DNA from: Novosphingobium sp. KA1
GTDB lineage: Bacteria; Pseudomonadota; Alphaproteobacteria; Sphingomonadales; Sphingomonadaceae
Assembly (NCBI RefSeq): GCF_017309955.1
Contig: NZ_CP021247.1
Location: 736,001 to 800,000, forward strand
DNA: 64,000 bases
Direction of reading: 5' to 3'
Shown: in pieces, positions 16,533 through 24,217 of the stretch
How the letters are laid out: each line of letters opens with the position of its first letter
Position numbering within the stretch: position 1 is the first letter of the stretch
Notes under the pieces: model-generated
What the model was told of the DNA's origin: nothing
What the model saw: only the letters and a program-made list of their open reading frames with translations
Database searches by the model: none
Made by a program: the position numbers and the translations under genes

Positions 16533-17669
16533 TTACTGAACCGTGATTTCCGCCTGAAGCGCCCCGGCGCTCTTGAGCGCCTGGAGAATGGTGATGAGAT
16601 CGCGCGGGCTGACGCCGAGCGCGTTGAGCCCGGACACCAGCGTCTGCAGCGACGTGCCCTGCGTCAGCAGCGCCAGCGAAGCGCCGCTGCCGTCATCCGC
16701 CTGGATCCGCGTGCGCGGCACCGTGGTGGTCTGCCCGTTCGAAAGCGGCCCCGGCTGCGAGACGACCGGCGTTTCGGTCACGCTGATGGTCAGGCCGCCC
16801 TGGGCGATCGCCACCGGGCTGACCCGCACGTCCGCGCCCATGACCACGGTCCCTGCCGCCTCGTTGATGACGATACGCGCGGGCTGGTCGACCGGGACGG
16901 TGAGGTTCTCGATGCGGGTGACCATCTCGATCACGTTGCCGCCGCGCGGGGTGATCTGCACGGTCGCGGGGTCCAGCACTTCGGCCATGCCGGTGCCTTC
17001 GCCGTTGATCCGCGCGGCGATGCGCTGCGCGGTCGTGAAGTCGGGATTCTTGAGTGCCAGCTTGAGGTTCTGGGCCGAGCGCAAGTCATAAGGCACTTCG
17101 CGTTCGATGATGCCGCCGCCCGCGATCCGCGCGGTGGTCATCACCCCGCGGCTGATCCTTGCCGCCGCGCCCTGCGCCTTGAAGCCCGAGACCGCCACCG
17201 GCCCTTGCGCCACCGCATAGATCTCGCCGTCGAGCGCGCGCAGCGAGGAGACCAGCAGGATGCCGCCCTGAAGGCTGGAGGCATCGCCCATGGCCGAGAC
17301 CTGCACGTCGATGGTCGACCCCGCGCGCGCGAAGGGCGGCATCGTCGCGGTCACCGAGACGGCCGCGACGTTCTGCGTCAGCATCTGGTCGCCGCGAATG
17401 TTCACGCCCATGCGTTCCAGCATCGCCTGGAGCGTCTCTTCGGTGAACGGCACATTGCGGATGCGGTCGCCGGTGCCCTGGAGGCCGACGACGAGGCCGT
17501 AGCCCACGAGCTGGTTCGGACGCACGTTCTCGACATCGACGATGTCCTTGATGCGCGGTTGCGGGTCCGCGAAGGCGGTGCCCGGCACGGTGAGCGCAAG
17601 CACGCTCGCCGCCGCCATCGTCAGGGCGGCAAGCGAGGGGCGCTTCCTCGATTTCAGGGACATCTTCAT
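16533..17669 (-). CDS. flgI: FlgI, P-ring protein
   Basis: A 378-residue protein with a Sec signal peptide (basic start, then a hydrophobic core, with cleavage expected after VPGTAFA), followed by the highly conserved FlgI start RIKDIVDVENVRPNQLVGYG and LVVGLQGTGD. Later blocks include AVSVTATMPPFARAGSTIDV, VSAMGDASSLQGGILLVSSL and the C-terminal LVSGLNALGVSPRDLITILQ. It forms the P ring in the peptidoglycan layer. The ATG at 17669 has AAGGA six bases upstream, and that AAGGA is part of TCCTATAAGGA; if the element is a -10 box the transcript would be nearly leaderless. Confidence 0.96.
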   Translation of the reverse strand: MKMSLKSRKRPSLAALTMAAASVLALTVPGTAFADPQPRIKDIVDVENVRPNQLVGYGLVVGLQGTGDRIRNVPFTEETLQAMLERMGVNIRGDQMLTQNVAAVSVTATMPPFARAGSTIDVQVSAMGDASSLQGGILLVSSLRALDGEIYAVAQGPVAVSGFKAQGAAARISRGVMTTARIAGGGIIEREVPYDLRSAQNLKLALKNPDFTTAQRIAARINGEGTGMAEVLDPATVQITPRGGNVIEMVTRIENLTVPVDQPARIVINEAAGTVVMGADVRVSPVAIAQGGLTISVTETPVVSQPGPLSNGQTTTVPRTRIQADDGSGASLALLTQGTSLQTLVSGLNALGVSPRDLITILQALKSAGALQAEITVQ

Positions 17670-17676
17670 CACAGTC

Positions 17677-17685
17677 CTTATAGGA
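17677..17685 (-). promoter_or_regulatory. TCCTATAAG element before flgI
   Basis: On the minus strand TCCTATAAGGACTGTGATG joins the motif, the Shine-Dalgarno-like AAGGA and the flgI start. It gives flgI-flgJ-flgN a likely own promoter within the 64-bp gap after flhB. Confidence 0.5.
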
Positions 17686-17733
17686 AAATGGAGGGGACCG
17701 AAGGGGACGGCCGAAAGCCTTTTTGGCGGGTAA

Positions 17734-18846
17734 TCATGGTATCGCGATCCGCGTGCCGCCCCCGGCTCCGCCCCCCGCGCCCCCCTTGCGGCGGGCGAGG
17801 CGCATGACGTAGCCGATGATCTCGGCGACAGCGGCGTAATGTTCGATCGGGATCGGCCGGTCGATCTCGGCCGAGGCGAACAGCGCGCGCGCCAGCGGCG
17901 GGCTCTCGACGATCGGCACGTTGGCCTCGGCGGCGATCTCGCGGATCCTGAGCGCGATGGCATCGACGCCCTTGGCGACGACCAGCGGTGCCGCCATCTG
18001 GCCATGGTCATACTTGAGCGCGACGGCATAGTGCGTCGGATTGGTGACGATCACGCTGGCGGTGGGCACGGCCGCCATCATCCGGCTGCGCGCACGCTGC
18101 ATCTGGATCTGGCGGATCTTCCCCTTGATCTTGGGGTCACCCTCGCTCTGCTTGTACTCGTCCTTCACTTCCTGGCGGCTCATGCGCATGCGCTGCATGA
18201 AGGCGCGGTGCTGGTAGAAATAGTCGGCCAGCGCCAGCACCCCGACCGACATCGCCGCCGCGCGCACCGCCTCGAACACCAGCGACCCGGCCGCATGGGC
18301 CAGCGCGCCGGGGGCATAGCCGACCAGCAGGTCGAGCCCGACCATGCGCGGCCTCAGCACGGTAAAGACGACCGTCGCGATGCCGAGGAACTTGGCCAGC
18401 GTCTTGGCAAACTCGACAAACGCGCGCTTGCCGTAGATGCGCCCGAGCCCGGCGACGGGATTGAACTTGGACCACTTGGGCGCCAGCCGGGTCCAGCTGA
18501 TGACAAAGCGGCCCTGCAGGAAACCGATGGCCAGGGCGCAGGCGATCAGCACGCCGAAGACCGGCAGCAGCGACAGCACGAAATGTTCGGCAAGGCCGGT
18601 CATCAGGTTCTGGGTGCCGCGCGCATCGAGGCGGAAATCCTCGGCATTGCCCCAGAGCCGCACCAGCATCGGCGAGAGCGCGGCAAAGGCGCTGGCGCCC
18701 AGCCCGCCGGTCACGATCAGCGCGCCCGAGAGCATCGCCGCATGGCGCATCTCGGTCGAGCTGGCGACCTGCCCCTTGTTCGCCGCGTCCTCGAGGCGCT
18801 TGGAGGTGGGCTGTTCGGTCTTCTGGTCCTTGTCGGTCTCGGCCAT
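17734..18846 (-). CDS. flhB: FlhB, export gate substrate-specificity switch
   Basis: The 370-residue protein starts with the typical charged region (MAETDKDQKTEQPTSKRLED), has four membrane segments and a cytosolic domain with the self-cleavage motif NPTH in VIVTNPTHYAVALKYDHG, at about residues 265-270. Cleavage there lets FliK switch export from hook to filament subunits. The C-terminus ends in a Gly-rich tail. The gene follows fliR closely (ATG at 18846, fliR stop at 18851) in the order fliQ-fliR-flhB. Confidence 0.97.
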   Translation of the reverse strand: MAETDKDQKTEQPTSKRLEDAANKGQVASSTEMRHAAMLSGALIVTGGLGASAFAALSPMLVRLWGNAEDFRLDARGTQNLMTGLAEHFVLSLLPVFGVLIACALAIGFLQGRFVISWTRLAPKWSKFNPVAGLGRIYGKRAFVEFAKTLAKFLGIATVVFTVLRPRMVGLDLLVGYAPGALAHAAGSLVFEAVRAAAMSVGVLALADYFYQHRAFMQRMRMSRQEVKDEYKQSEGDPKIKGKIRQIQMQRARSRMMAAVPTASVIVTNPTHYAVALKYDHGQMAAPLVVAKGVDAIALRIREIAAEANVPIVESPPLARALFASAEIDRPIPIEHYAAVAEIIGYVMRLARRKGGAGGGAGGGTRIAIP

Positions 18847-18850
18847 GGGA

Positions 18851-19618
18851 TCAGAAACTCCAGCCGGACTGCATGAAGCTGGTCATGGCGGCGGCAAAGG
18901 CGGTGAGGATGCTGCCCATGACCACGCTCACCACGGCCAGGCCAAGCATGAGGTTGAGCGGCTGGGTGATGAAAAAGACCTGGATCTGCGGCGCCACGCG
19001 CGCGGCCAGCCCCAGCCCGAGATTGAACAGCGCGCCGTAGAGGATCAGCGGCGCCGAAAGGCTCACGCCCAGCGCCAGCGCCTGCCCGGTCACGTGCACC
19101 GCAAGCTGCGCGAAGTCGGCCACCGGCGGCATGCCGCCGACCGGGAAGATCGTGTAGGACTGGACCATGCCGGCGATCCACAGGTGATGGACCCCCAGCG
19201 CCATGCAGACGATCACCGCCGCGATCCCGAACAGACGGGCCAGCAGCGGCGACTGGCCGCCAAGCGATGGGTCGGCCACCAGCGCCGAGGACAGCCCGAT
19301 CTGCTGCGTCACCATCGACCCGGCAATGGCGACCGCGCTGAACAGGATCTTGATGATCGTCCCGAAGGCGAGGCCGACCAGCATTTCGGTGAAGGTCATC
19401 ATCGCCAGGTCACCGCCCTGCACCAGCGGGGCGACGCGCGGGGCGAGCAGGCCGTAAAGACCCACCGTCATGCCCAGCGCCATCATCAGCCGGATCTGCG
19501 CGGGCACCGATTCCTCGGAGAAGGCAGGCAGCAGCATGATCACCGCGCCGATCCGGGTGAACAGCACCAGGAACGTCGCCGCATCGACCGGCAGCGCGGC
19601 CAGGATCGCGGTGTCCAT
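18851..19618 (-). CDS. fliR: FliR, flagellar export gate membrane protein
   Basis: A 255-residue membrane protein with about six hydrophobic segments. Family blocks include LVLFTRIGAVIMLLPAFSEE near the N-terminus, MALGMTVGLYGLLAPRVAPL, and FFITQPLNLMLGLAVVSVVM near the C-terminus. FliR forms the export pore with FliP and FliQ. The gene sits between fliQ (12-bp gap) and flhB (5-bp gap), so the three are almost certainly cotranscribed. Confidence 0.95.
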   Translation of the reverse strand: MDTAILAALPVDAATFLVLFTRIGAVIMLLPAFSEESVPAQIRLMMALGMTVGLYGLLAPRVAPLVQGGDLAMMTFTEMLVGLAFGTIIKILFSAVAIAGSMVTQQIGLSSALVADPSLGGQSPLLARLFGIAAVIVCMALGVHHLWIAGMVQSYTIFPVGGMPPVADFAQLAVHVTGQALALGVSLSAPLILYGALFNLGLGLAARVAPQIQVFFITQPLNLMLGLAVVSVVMGSILTAFAAAMTSFMQSGWSF

Positions 19619-19629
19619 CCAGCCCGCGC

Positions 19630-19893
19630 CTAACCAGCGATGATGATGTCGGAAATGCGCTCCATGAAATTGGACAGCGCATGGCCGATCATCGGCAGCG
19701 AGAGCAGCAGGACAACCCCCAGCACCAGCAGCTTGGGCACGAACGTGAGCGTCATTTCCTGCACTTGCGTCAGGGCCTGAAGCAGGCCGACCAAGACGCC
19801 GACGATCAGCGAGGCGATCAGCATCGGCCCGACGATCGTCAGGACCAGCACCAGCGCCGAACGCGCCAGCTCGATGGCGGAAGCGGAGTCCAT
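19630..19893 (-). CDS. fliQ: FliQ, flagellar export gate membrane protein
   Basis: The protein has 87 residues and two membrane helices. The signature VGLLQALTQVQEMTLTFVPK lies between them at about residues 38-57, followed by LLVLGVVLLLSLPMIGHALS. FliQ is one of the small pore subunits of the export gate. The gene follows fliE and precedes fliR. Confidence 0.96.
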   Translation of the reverse strand: MDSASAIELARSALVLVLTIVGPMLIASLIVGVLVGLLQALTQVQEMTLTFVPKLLVLGVVLLLSLPMIGHALSNFMERISDIIIAG

Positions 19894-19925
19894 GACACTC
19901 TATCCTTTGCGCGCGACGGCCCGGA

Positions 19926-20252
19926 CTAGATCTGCATCCGCATGATTTCGGAATAGGCGCTGACCACGCGGTCGCGCACCGAAACCACGGTGTCGAGCGC
20001 GGTCTCGGCCGCGCCGATGGCGGTGACGACGTCGATCAGGTCACCCTTGCCGGCCACCTGCTTGGCGCTTTCGCTTTCGGCGGTGTGGAGCGCGGTGGCG
20101 GCGTCGCCGACCATCGATTCGATCATCGAACCGAAGCTGGAACCGTTACCGGCAGCGGGCGATGCGGCATCGTCGGTGGTGCCGAACGAAGGCGCAGTGG
20201 TCTTGAGCGCGCGGCCATAGGCGGACGCGGCGTCGAGGGCTCCGATAGCCAT
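19926..20252 (-). CDS. fliE: FliE, MS-ring/rod junction protein
   Basis: A 108-residue protein with the conserved C-terminal FliE block: ESESAKQVAGKGDLIDVVTA, AIGAAETALDTVVSVRDRVV and SAYSEIMRMQI. The first 45 residues are Ala/Gly/Ser-rich and variable. FliE joins the MS ring to the FlgB/FlgC rod. The gene lies 11 bp after flgC, as usual for flgC-fliE pairs. Confidence 0.95.
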   Translation of the reverse strand: MAIGALDAASAYGRALKTTAPSFGTTDDAASPAAGNGSSFGSMIESMVGDAATALHTAESESAKQVAGKGDLIDVVTAIGAAETALDTVVSVRDRVVSAYSEIMRMQI

Positions 20253-20263
20253 GGGTCAGATCC

Positions 20264-20671
20264 TTACTTGAGCAGGTCGATCGTGCGCATGGTCATGCCG
20301 CGCGCGGATTCGATGGCATTGAGGTTGGCTTCGTAGGAACGCTGCGCGGCCTTCATGTCGGCCGCCTCGATCAGCGGATTGACGTTGGGCTGCTCGATAT
20401 AGCCCTGTGCATCGGCGGCCGGACTGCCCGGCTGGTAGACGCGGGTGAACTGGCTCTGGTCGCCGTCGATCGACTTGACCGACACCTTGGTGGCGCCGGT
20501 CGCGCGGTCGACTTCCGCCGCGAAAGTCGAGACCCGGCGGCGGTAGGGATCGCCGCCTGCCGTGGTCGCCACGGAATCCGAGTTGGCAAGGTTCTCCGCG
20601 ATCACGCGCATGCGCAGCGACTGCGCACGCAGGCCCGACGCCGAAACCGCGATCGAATTATCCAATTCCAT
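20264..20671 (-). CDS. flgC: FlgC, proximal rod protein
   Basis: The 135-residue protein begins with SAIxxSGLxAQ-type rod sequence (IAVSASGLRAQSLRMRVIAE, then NLANSDS) and ends with the conserved PLIEAADMKAAQRSYEANLN. It is a proximal rod subunit. The usual partner flgB is not adjacent but at 11665-12087. The gene opens the leftward flgC-fliE-fliQ-fliR-flhB block and is divergent from the short fliN gene; the 117-bp gap carries a long dyad and three TCCTATAA-type elements. Confidence 0.94.
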   Translation of the reverse strand: MELDNSIAVSASGLRAQSLRMRVIAENLANSDSVATTAGGDPYRRRVSTFAAEVDRATGATKVSVKSIDGDQSQFTRVYQPGSPAADAQGYIEQPNVNPLIEAADMKAAQRSYEANLNAIESARGMTMRTIDLLK

Positions 20672-20712
20672 AAAGGTAGGTCCCCCCTCTGCTCGATGCA
20701 GCAGACAGGTTC

Positions 20713-20721
20713 CTTATAGGC
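20713..20721 (-). promoter_or_regulatory. GCCTATAAG promoter element upstream of flgC
   Basis: On the minus strand GCCTATAAG lies about 42 bases before the flgC ATG. It overlaps the outer arm of the GGCA-N5-TGCC dyad at 20719-20731, unlike the fliF and fliL sites where the dyad lies 10-11 bases upstream. Overlap would suit repression, upstream placement activation. Confidence 0.5.
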
Positions 20722-20733
20722 ATTTTTTGCCTA
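20717..20733. promoter_or_regulatory. TAGGCA-N5-TGCCTA dyad in the flgC/fliN divergent gap
   Basis: TAGGCATTTTTTGCCTA is a perfect 6-5-6 inverted repeat with the GGCA-N5-TGCC core seen also upstream of fliF and between fliL and flgF. It lies between two divergent flagellar units and could control both. The FlbD-like protein is the proposed ligand. Confidence 0.55.
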
Positions 20734-20744
20734 GTTCGGATCAC

Positions 20745-20767
20745 TCCTATATTTTATTTCCTATAAC
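20745..20767 (+). promoter_or_regulatory. Paired TCCTATATT and TCCTATAAC elements before the fliN-fliO-fliP unit
   Basis: TCCTATATT (20745-20753) and TCCTATAAC (20759-20767) lie in tandem on the plus strand, 36 and 22 bases before the start codon at 20789. The same two variants occur together, in reverse order, at 38691-38721. Confidence 0.5.
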
Positions 20768-20788
20768 GAGGGCGAAAGGAAACTCCCG

Positions 20789-21025
20789 ATGTCCGTCCTC
20801 GAAGGCATTCCCATCGACCTGTCGATCGTGCTGGGTTCGACCAGCATTCCCATCCGCCAGGTGCTCAACATGAGCCGCGGCGCGATGATCCCGCTCGATT
20901 GCGGGCACAACGATCCCACCCGCGTCTACGTGAACGACGAATTGGTGGCCGAAGGCAAGATCCTGGTGAACGGCGAGCACATGTCGCTCGAGATCACCAA
21001 GGTCGTGCAGCGCGGCGAGAGCTGA
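20789..21025 (+). CDS. Short FliN-type SpoA-domain protein (second FliN)
   Basis: At 78 residues the protein is only a SpoA/FliN domain: IPIDLSIVLGSTSIPIRQVL, MSRGAMIPLDCGHNDPTRVY, VNDELVAEGKILVNGEH and MSLEITKVVQ. It lacks the N-terminal extension of the FliN at 4817-5179. Short SpoA proteins can pair with longer ones in C-rings and in type III secretion sorting platforms (SpaO-short, HrcQb), so it may be a structural partner rather than a spare copy. AAGGAAA lies eight bases before the ATG. It precedes fliO by three bases. Confidence 0.88.
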   Translation: MSVLEGIPIDLSIVLGSTSIPIRQVLNMSRGAMIPLDCGHNDPTRVYVNDELVAEGKILVNGEHMSLEITKVVQRGES

Positions 21026-21028
21026 GCG

Positions 21029-21334
21029 ATGGAGTTCCTCGCCGTGCTGCGCACCCTGGGTGCGCTGGCCGTGGTGCTCGGTCTGCTGGTCGGCGCGCTC
21101 TGGACGGTGCGCCGCTACGACCTTCGCATGCCGCAGAAATGGCTGGCCGGGCTGGGCGCCCGGCTGGGCGATCGCACCTCGGTGCGCCGCCTCGAACTGG
21201 TCGAGCGGCTGGCCATCGACCCGCGCCGCTCGGTCGTGATGATCCGCAGCGACAACAAGGACATCAGCCTGCTGATCGCGCCCGAAGGCGTGGTCCTGCT
21301 GGACAGCGCCCCCATCAAGGAAACCGCAGAATGA
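21029..21334 (+). CDS. fliO: FliO, flagellar export assembly protein
   Basis: The 101-residue protein has one N-terminal membrane helix (LGALAVVLGLLVGALWTVRR) and a small cytosolic domain with VRRLELVERLAIDPRRSVVM and IAPEGVVLLDSAP, the FliO pattern. FliO helps assemble the FliP ring. It lies between the short fliN gene and fliP, overlapping fliP by four bases (ATGA), the standard fliN-fliO-fliP order. Confidence 0.88.
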   Translation: MEFLAVLRTLGALAVVLGLLVGALWTVRRYDLRMPQKWLAGLGARLGDRTSVRRLELVERLAIDPRRSVVMIRSDNKDISLLIAPEGVVLLDSAPIKETAE

Positions 21335-22113
21335 GCCCCGTGACCACCAGGCGCCTCGCGCTTGCCGCAGCGCTGGGCGGAGCGGCGCTGCTGGCGCTCG
21401 CCCCCGATTTCGCCATGGCCAAGGCGGCGGCCGCGCCCGACGCGCTCGGCGGCCTGGGAGGCGCAGGCGGCAGCGGGGCAGTGTCCGGCCGGGTGATCCA
21501 GCTCGTGCTGATGATGACGGTGCTCAGCCTTGCCCCCGGCATCCTGATGACGATCACCTCGTTCACCCGTATCGTCTGCGCGCTCTCGCTGCTGCGTTCG
21601 GGGCTCGGCGTGCAGGGCGTGCCGCCCAACCCGGTGGTCATCAGCCTCGCGCTGTTCCTCAGCTTCTTTGTCATGGCGCCGACGTTCGACACCGCCTGGA
21701 AGGAAGCCATGGTCCCCTACAACCAGGGCCGGATCAACGAGACCCAGGCGCTCGATGCCGCCTCCAAGCCGTTTCACACTTTCATGCTCAAGCAAGTGCG
21801 CGACGAGGACCTGAAGCTGTTCGTCTCGCTTTCCGGCAAGGTTCCCGCCTCGCGCGAGGCGATCCCGATGTCGACGCTGATGCCCGCCTTCATGATCTCG
21901 GAACTGCGCCGCGCCTTCGAGATCGGCTTCCTGCTGCTGCTGCCGTTCCTGGTCATCGACCTTGCCGTGGCCGCCGTGCTGATGGCGATGGGCATGATGA
22001 TGCTGCCGCCTGCGACCGTCTCGCTGCCGATGAAGATCATCTTTTTCGTGCTGGTCGACGGCTGGGCCCTGGTGGCGGGATCGCTGGTCAAGAGTTTCGG
22101 AGGGCCGGGGTGA
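21331..22113 (+). CDS. fliP: FliP, flagellar export gate pore protein
   Basis: A 260-residue protein from the ATG overlapping the fliO stop. A signal-like N-terminal hydrophobic segment is followed by the FliP signatures: LVLMMTVLSLAPGILMTITS, FTRIVCALSLLRSGLGVQGV, PPNPVVISLALFLSFFVMAP and AFMISELRRAFEIGFLLLLP. It ends with MKIIFFVLVDGWALVAGSLV. FliP forms the core of the export pore with FliR and FliQ. It converges on the PilZ gene 17 bp away. Confidence 0.97.
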   Translation: MSPVTTRRLALAAALGGAALLALAPDFAMAKAAAAPDALGGLGGAGGSGAVSGRVIQLVLMMTVLSLAPGILMTITSFTRIVCALSLLRSGLGVQGVPPNPVVISLALFLSFFVMAPTFDTAWKEAMVPYNQGRINETQALDAASKPFHTFMLKQVRDEDLKLFVSLSGKVPASREAIPMSTLMPAFMISELRRAFEIGFLLLLPFLVIDLAVAAVLMAMGMMMLPPATVSLPMKIIFFVLVDGWALVAGSLVKSFGGPG

Positions 22114-22130
22114 GCCGGGCCCTCGGGGAG

Positions 22131-22820
22131 TCATACCTGGTTGGCAAAACGCGCCCGCGTGTCGATCAGCCATGGCCCCAGATCGGCAAACGCGATCGGC
22201 TCGAGGAACACCAGGCCGCAGGCATTGTTGCCAACCCAGCGCACGGCGGCCTCGCGCTCGCCGAGGCCGGGGATCGAAATACCGAGCAACTGGTCGCGCG
22301 GCATCGCGTTCGCGACGGTGAGGCGCGCGCCGCCCTGCGAGATGTCGACCAGCCGCGCCGGATGGCGATAACCGGTCACCAGCAGCGCCGCCGGACAATC
22401 GGCGGTGAAGCGGGGACCGCGCGCAACCCCCTCGGCGCCGCTGCGCATCGCCGCATGGGCCAGCAGTTCGGGCACGTCGACCGGGTGGTCGAAGGCGACA
22501 CCGATGCGGCCCGCGCGGTTCCAGCGCACGGTACCGCTCAGGGTATCGCCTGCCTTGAGCGTGACTTCGACCGCTTCCTCGACGATGAAGCTGCCGTGGA
22601 CTTCGGCCATCATCCCGGTCGCCGAGATATTGCGCACGCGGCACAGCGTCTCGCGGTCCTGCGCGGCCAGCTTGCCGATCAGCAGGATCGTGGTGACGCG
22701 CGGCGCACGCGGCTGCAGTCCGCGCAAGGGTTCGTCCGCGCCTCCCTCGGCAGAAAATTCGAACTCGTCGAGGAAAGCGTCGACGGCGCGTTCGGAGCGC
22801 AGCGATGGCGGCAACGACAT
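22131..22820 (-). CDS. Tandem PilZ-domain protein, probable c-di-GMP effector
   Basis: In this 229-residue protein two PilZ-like repeats are visible. The first has CRVRNISATGMMAEVHGSFI and GTVRWNRAGRIGVAFDHPVD; the second has ARLVDISQGGARLTVANAMP and EAAVRWVGNNACGLVFLEPI. The second keeps the D/NxSxxG part of the motif, while the RxxxR part is less clear in both. The gene is the last of the leftward motA-che-motB-fliL-like run, so a motor brake role like YcgR is a reasonable inference. A GGDEF-EAL enzyme is encoded 7 kb away. The starting ATG is at 22820, 31 bp after the preceding stop. Confidence 0.8.
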   Translation of the reverse strand: MSLPPSLRSERAVDAFLDEFEFSAEGGADEPLRGLQPRAPRVTTILLIGKLAAQDRETLCRVRNISATGMMAEVHGSFIVEEAVEVTLKAGDTLSGTVRWNRAGRIGVAFDHPVDVPELLAHAAMRSGAEGVARGPRFTADCPAALLVTGYRHPARLVDISQGGARLTVANAMPRDQLLGISIPGLGEREAAVRWVGNNACGLVFLEPIAFADLGPWLIDTRARFANQV

Positions 22821-22851
22821 GGGTCAGGTGGTCCTTGCGGGGGGCTTGGTA

Positions 22852-23289
22852 TCAGATCGGCGCGGCCTGGGTGATCACCGCACGCTGCACGAAACCGGGC
22901 CCGTAGACCTCGCGTGCCGCATCCATGACCAGCCGGCGGAACAGCTCCAGATTGGGGATCATGCCATCGCGCCCGCTGGCGAGCGGCTGGCGGTAGCTGC
23001 GCATGTTGACGGCGTTCAGCAGGACCGGCAGCTGCGCGGTCACTTTTGCCGCGCTGCCCTTGGGCACTTCCAGCTGGCATTCGAACGAGACATAGCCCGA
23101 AAGCCGCCCGTCCGCGAACGTCAGCGGCGCCAGCATCGTGCCGGTCGGCACGAATTCGGTCTCCGCCGGACGCTTGGGCGCGTGGGGCAGGAACTGCGGC
23201 GCATACGTGACGACGGCATAGGCTCCGCCCCCGCCGATCGCGCAGCCGCCGACAAGCGCGGCGAGCCCGATCATGATCTTTCGGATCAC
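22852..23289 (-). CDS. FliL-like membrane-anchored protein in the mot-che operon
   Basis: About 145 residues from a GTG at 23289 that has GGGAG seven bases upstream. One N-terminal membrane segment (IMIGLAALVGGCAIGGGGAY) is followed by a periplasmic domain: TGTMLAPLTFADGRLSGYVS, FECQLEVPKGSAAKVTAQLP, VLLNAVNMRSYRQP and a C-terminal RRLVMDAAREVYGPGFVQRA. Size, layout and the pattern of a conserved beta strand, then a Pro, then a helix are like FliL, which stabilises stators. A standard fliL lies at 52267-52788. The gene directly follows motB. The similarity is of architecture rather than clear sequence, so I give no gene symbol. Confidence 0.6.
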   Translation of the reverse strand: MIRKIMIGLAALVGGCAIGGGGAYAVVTYAPQFLPHAPKRPAETEFVPTGTMLAPLTFADGRLSGYVSFECQLEVPKGSAAKVTAQLPVLLNAVNMRSYRQPLASGRDGMIPNLELFRRLVMDAAREVYGPGFVQRAVITQAAPI

Positions 23290-23345
23290 GTTATGCTCCC
23301 GATTGGCAAATTCATGGATGACATCATTGGCAAAGCCCGCCCCGG

Positions 23346-24206
23346 TCAGAAGCGGAAGCTGGCGTCTTGCGGCAGCGCCGAGCGCTGCGCCATCACGACG
23401 ATGGTGATGCGGCGGTTCTCGGGCCGGTCGGGCCGGTCGGGATAGACCGGCTCGGTCGCGGCCTTGGCCACGACTTCGGCAAAACGGTCGGTCGGCAGGC
23501 CCGCCTCGACCATCGCCGCACGCGCCGCCAGCGCGCGCTGGGCCGAGAGCATCCAGTTGGCATCGCTCTGGCCGCCGGTGGAATCGGTGTGTCCCTCGAT
23601 CGCCACTTGCGCGCCGGTGCCGGCAAGCTTGCGCGCGACCCTGGCGAGGAGATCCCGCGCATAGGGATTGAGCTGGGCGGTCCCGCCCTTGAACATCGAA
23701 CGCTCGGCACTGTCGACGAGATGGATGCGCAGTCCGTCGCGGGTTTCCTCGACATCGAGGTTGCGCTTGCCCTGGGCGGTGTCGATCGGCGGCTCGATCT
23801 GCAGCTGCAATTGCTGCGCCATGATCCTGAGCGCCGCCTCGGGCACATCGGCAGTGCCGCCGCGCGCCGCGCCCTTGACGCCGGATTCGGCGGAAGGCTC
23901 GCCCACCGCCTTCACGTCCTCGGCCTGGGCCTTGCGGGTATGGCCGCCAAGGCCCGGCTGCGGACCGGGGGTCTGGGTCAGCGCGGTCGGCACCGCATCG
24001 CGGTCGGCCGCCGGCGAGAAGTATTCGGCCAGGCCCTTGAGCTGCTGCTTGTCCGGGTTGGCGAGCAGCCAGAGCAGCATGAAGAAGGCCATCATCGCGG
24101 TCACGAAGTCGGCATAGGCCACCTTCCACGCACCGCCATGGTGCGCGCCGTGCGCCTTCTTCCTGACCTTGCGGATGATGATCGTCGCATCGCCGTTGCC
24201 CGCCAC
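23346..24206 (-). CDS. motB: MotB, peptidoglycan-binding stator protein
   Basis: The 286-residue protein has a single membrane helix at about residues 30-52 holding the proton-binding aspartate (Asp33 in VAYADFVTAMMAFFMLLWLL). It also has an OmpA-like C-terminal domain (VAIEGHTDSTGGQSDANWML, SAQRALAARAAMVEAGL, RPENRRITIVVM). The linker (about 60-130) is charged. It is the partner of MotA, encoded at the other end of the same leftward run (30803-31687), so the stator genes bracket the che genes. cheT lies 11 bp upstream and the FliL-like gene follows. Confidence 0.96.
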   Translation of the reverse strand: MAGNGDATIIIRKVRKKAHGAHHGGAWKVAYADFVTAMMAFFMLLWLLANPDKQQLKGLAEYFSPAADRDAVPTALTQTPGPQPGLGGHTRKAQAEDVKAVGEPSAESGVKGAARGGTADVPEAALRIMAQQLQLQIEPPIDTAQGKRNLDVEETRDGLRIHLVDSAERSMFKGGTAQLNPYARDLLARVARKLAGTGAQVAIEGHTDSTGGQSDANWMLSAQRALAARAAMVEAGLPTDRFAEVVAKAATEPVYPDRPDRPENRRITIVVMAQRSALPQDASFRF

Positions 24207-24217
24207 CGAAGCTCTCC

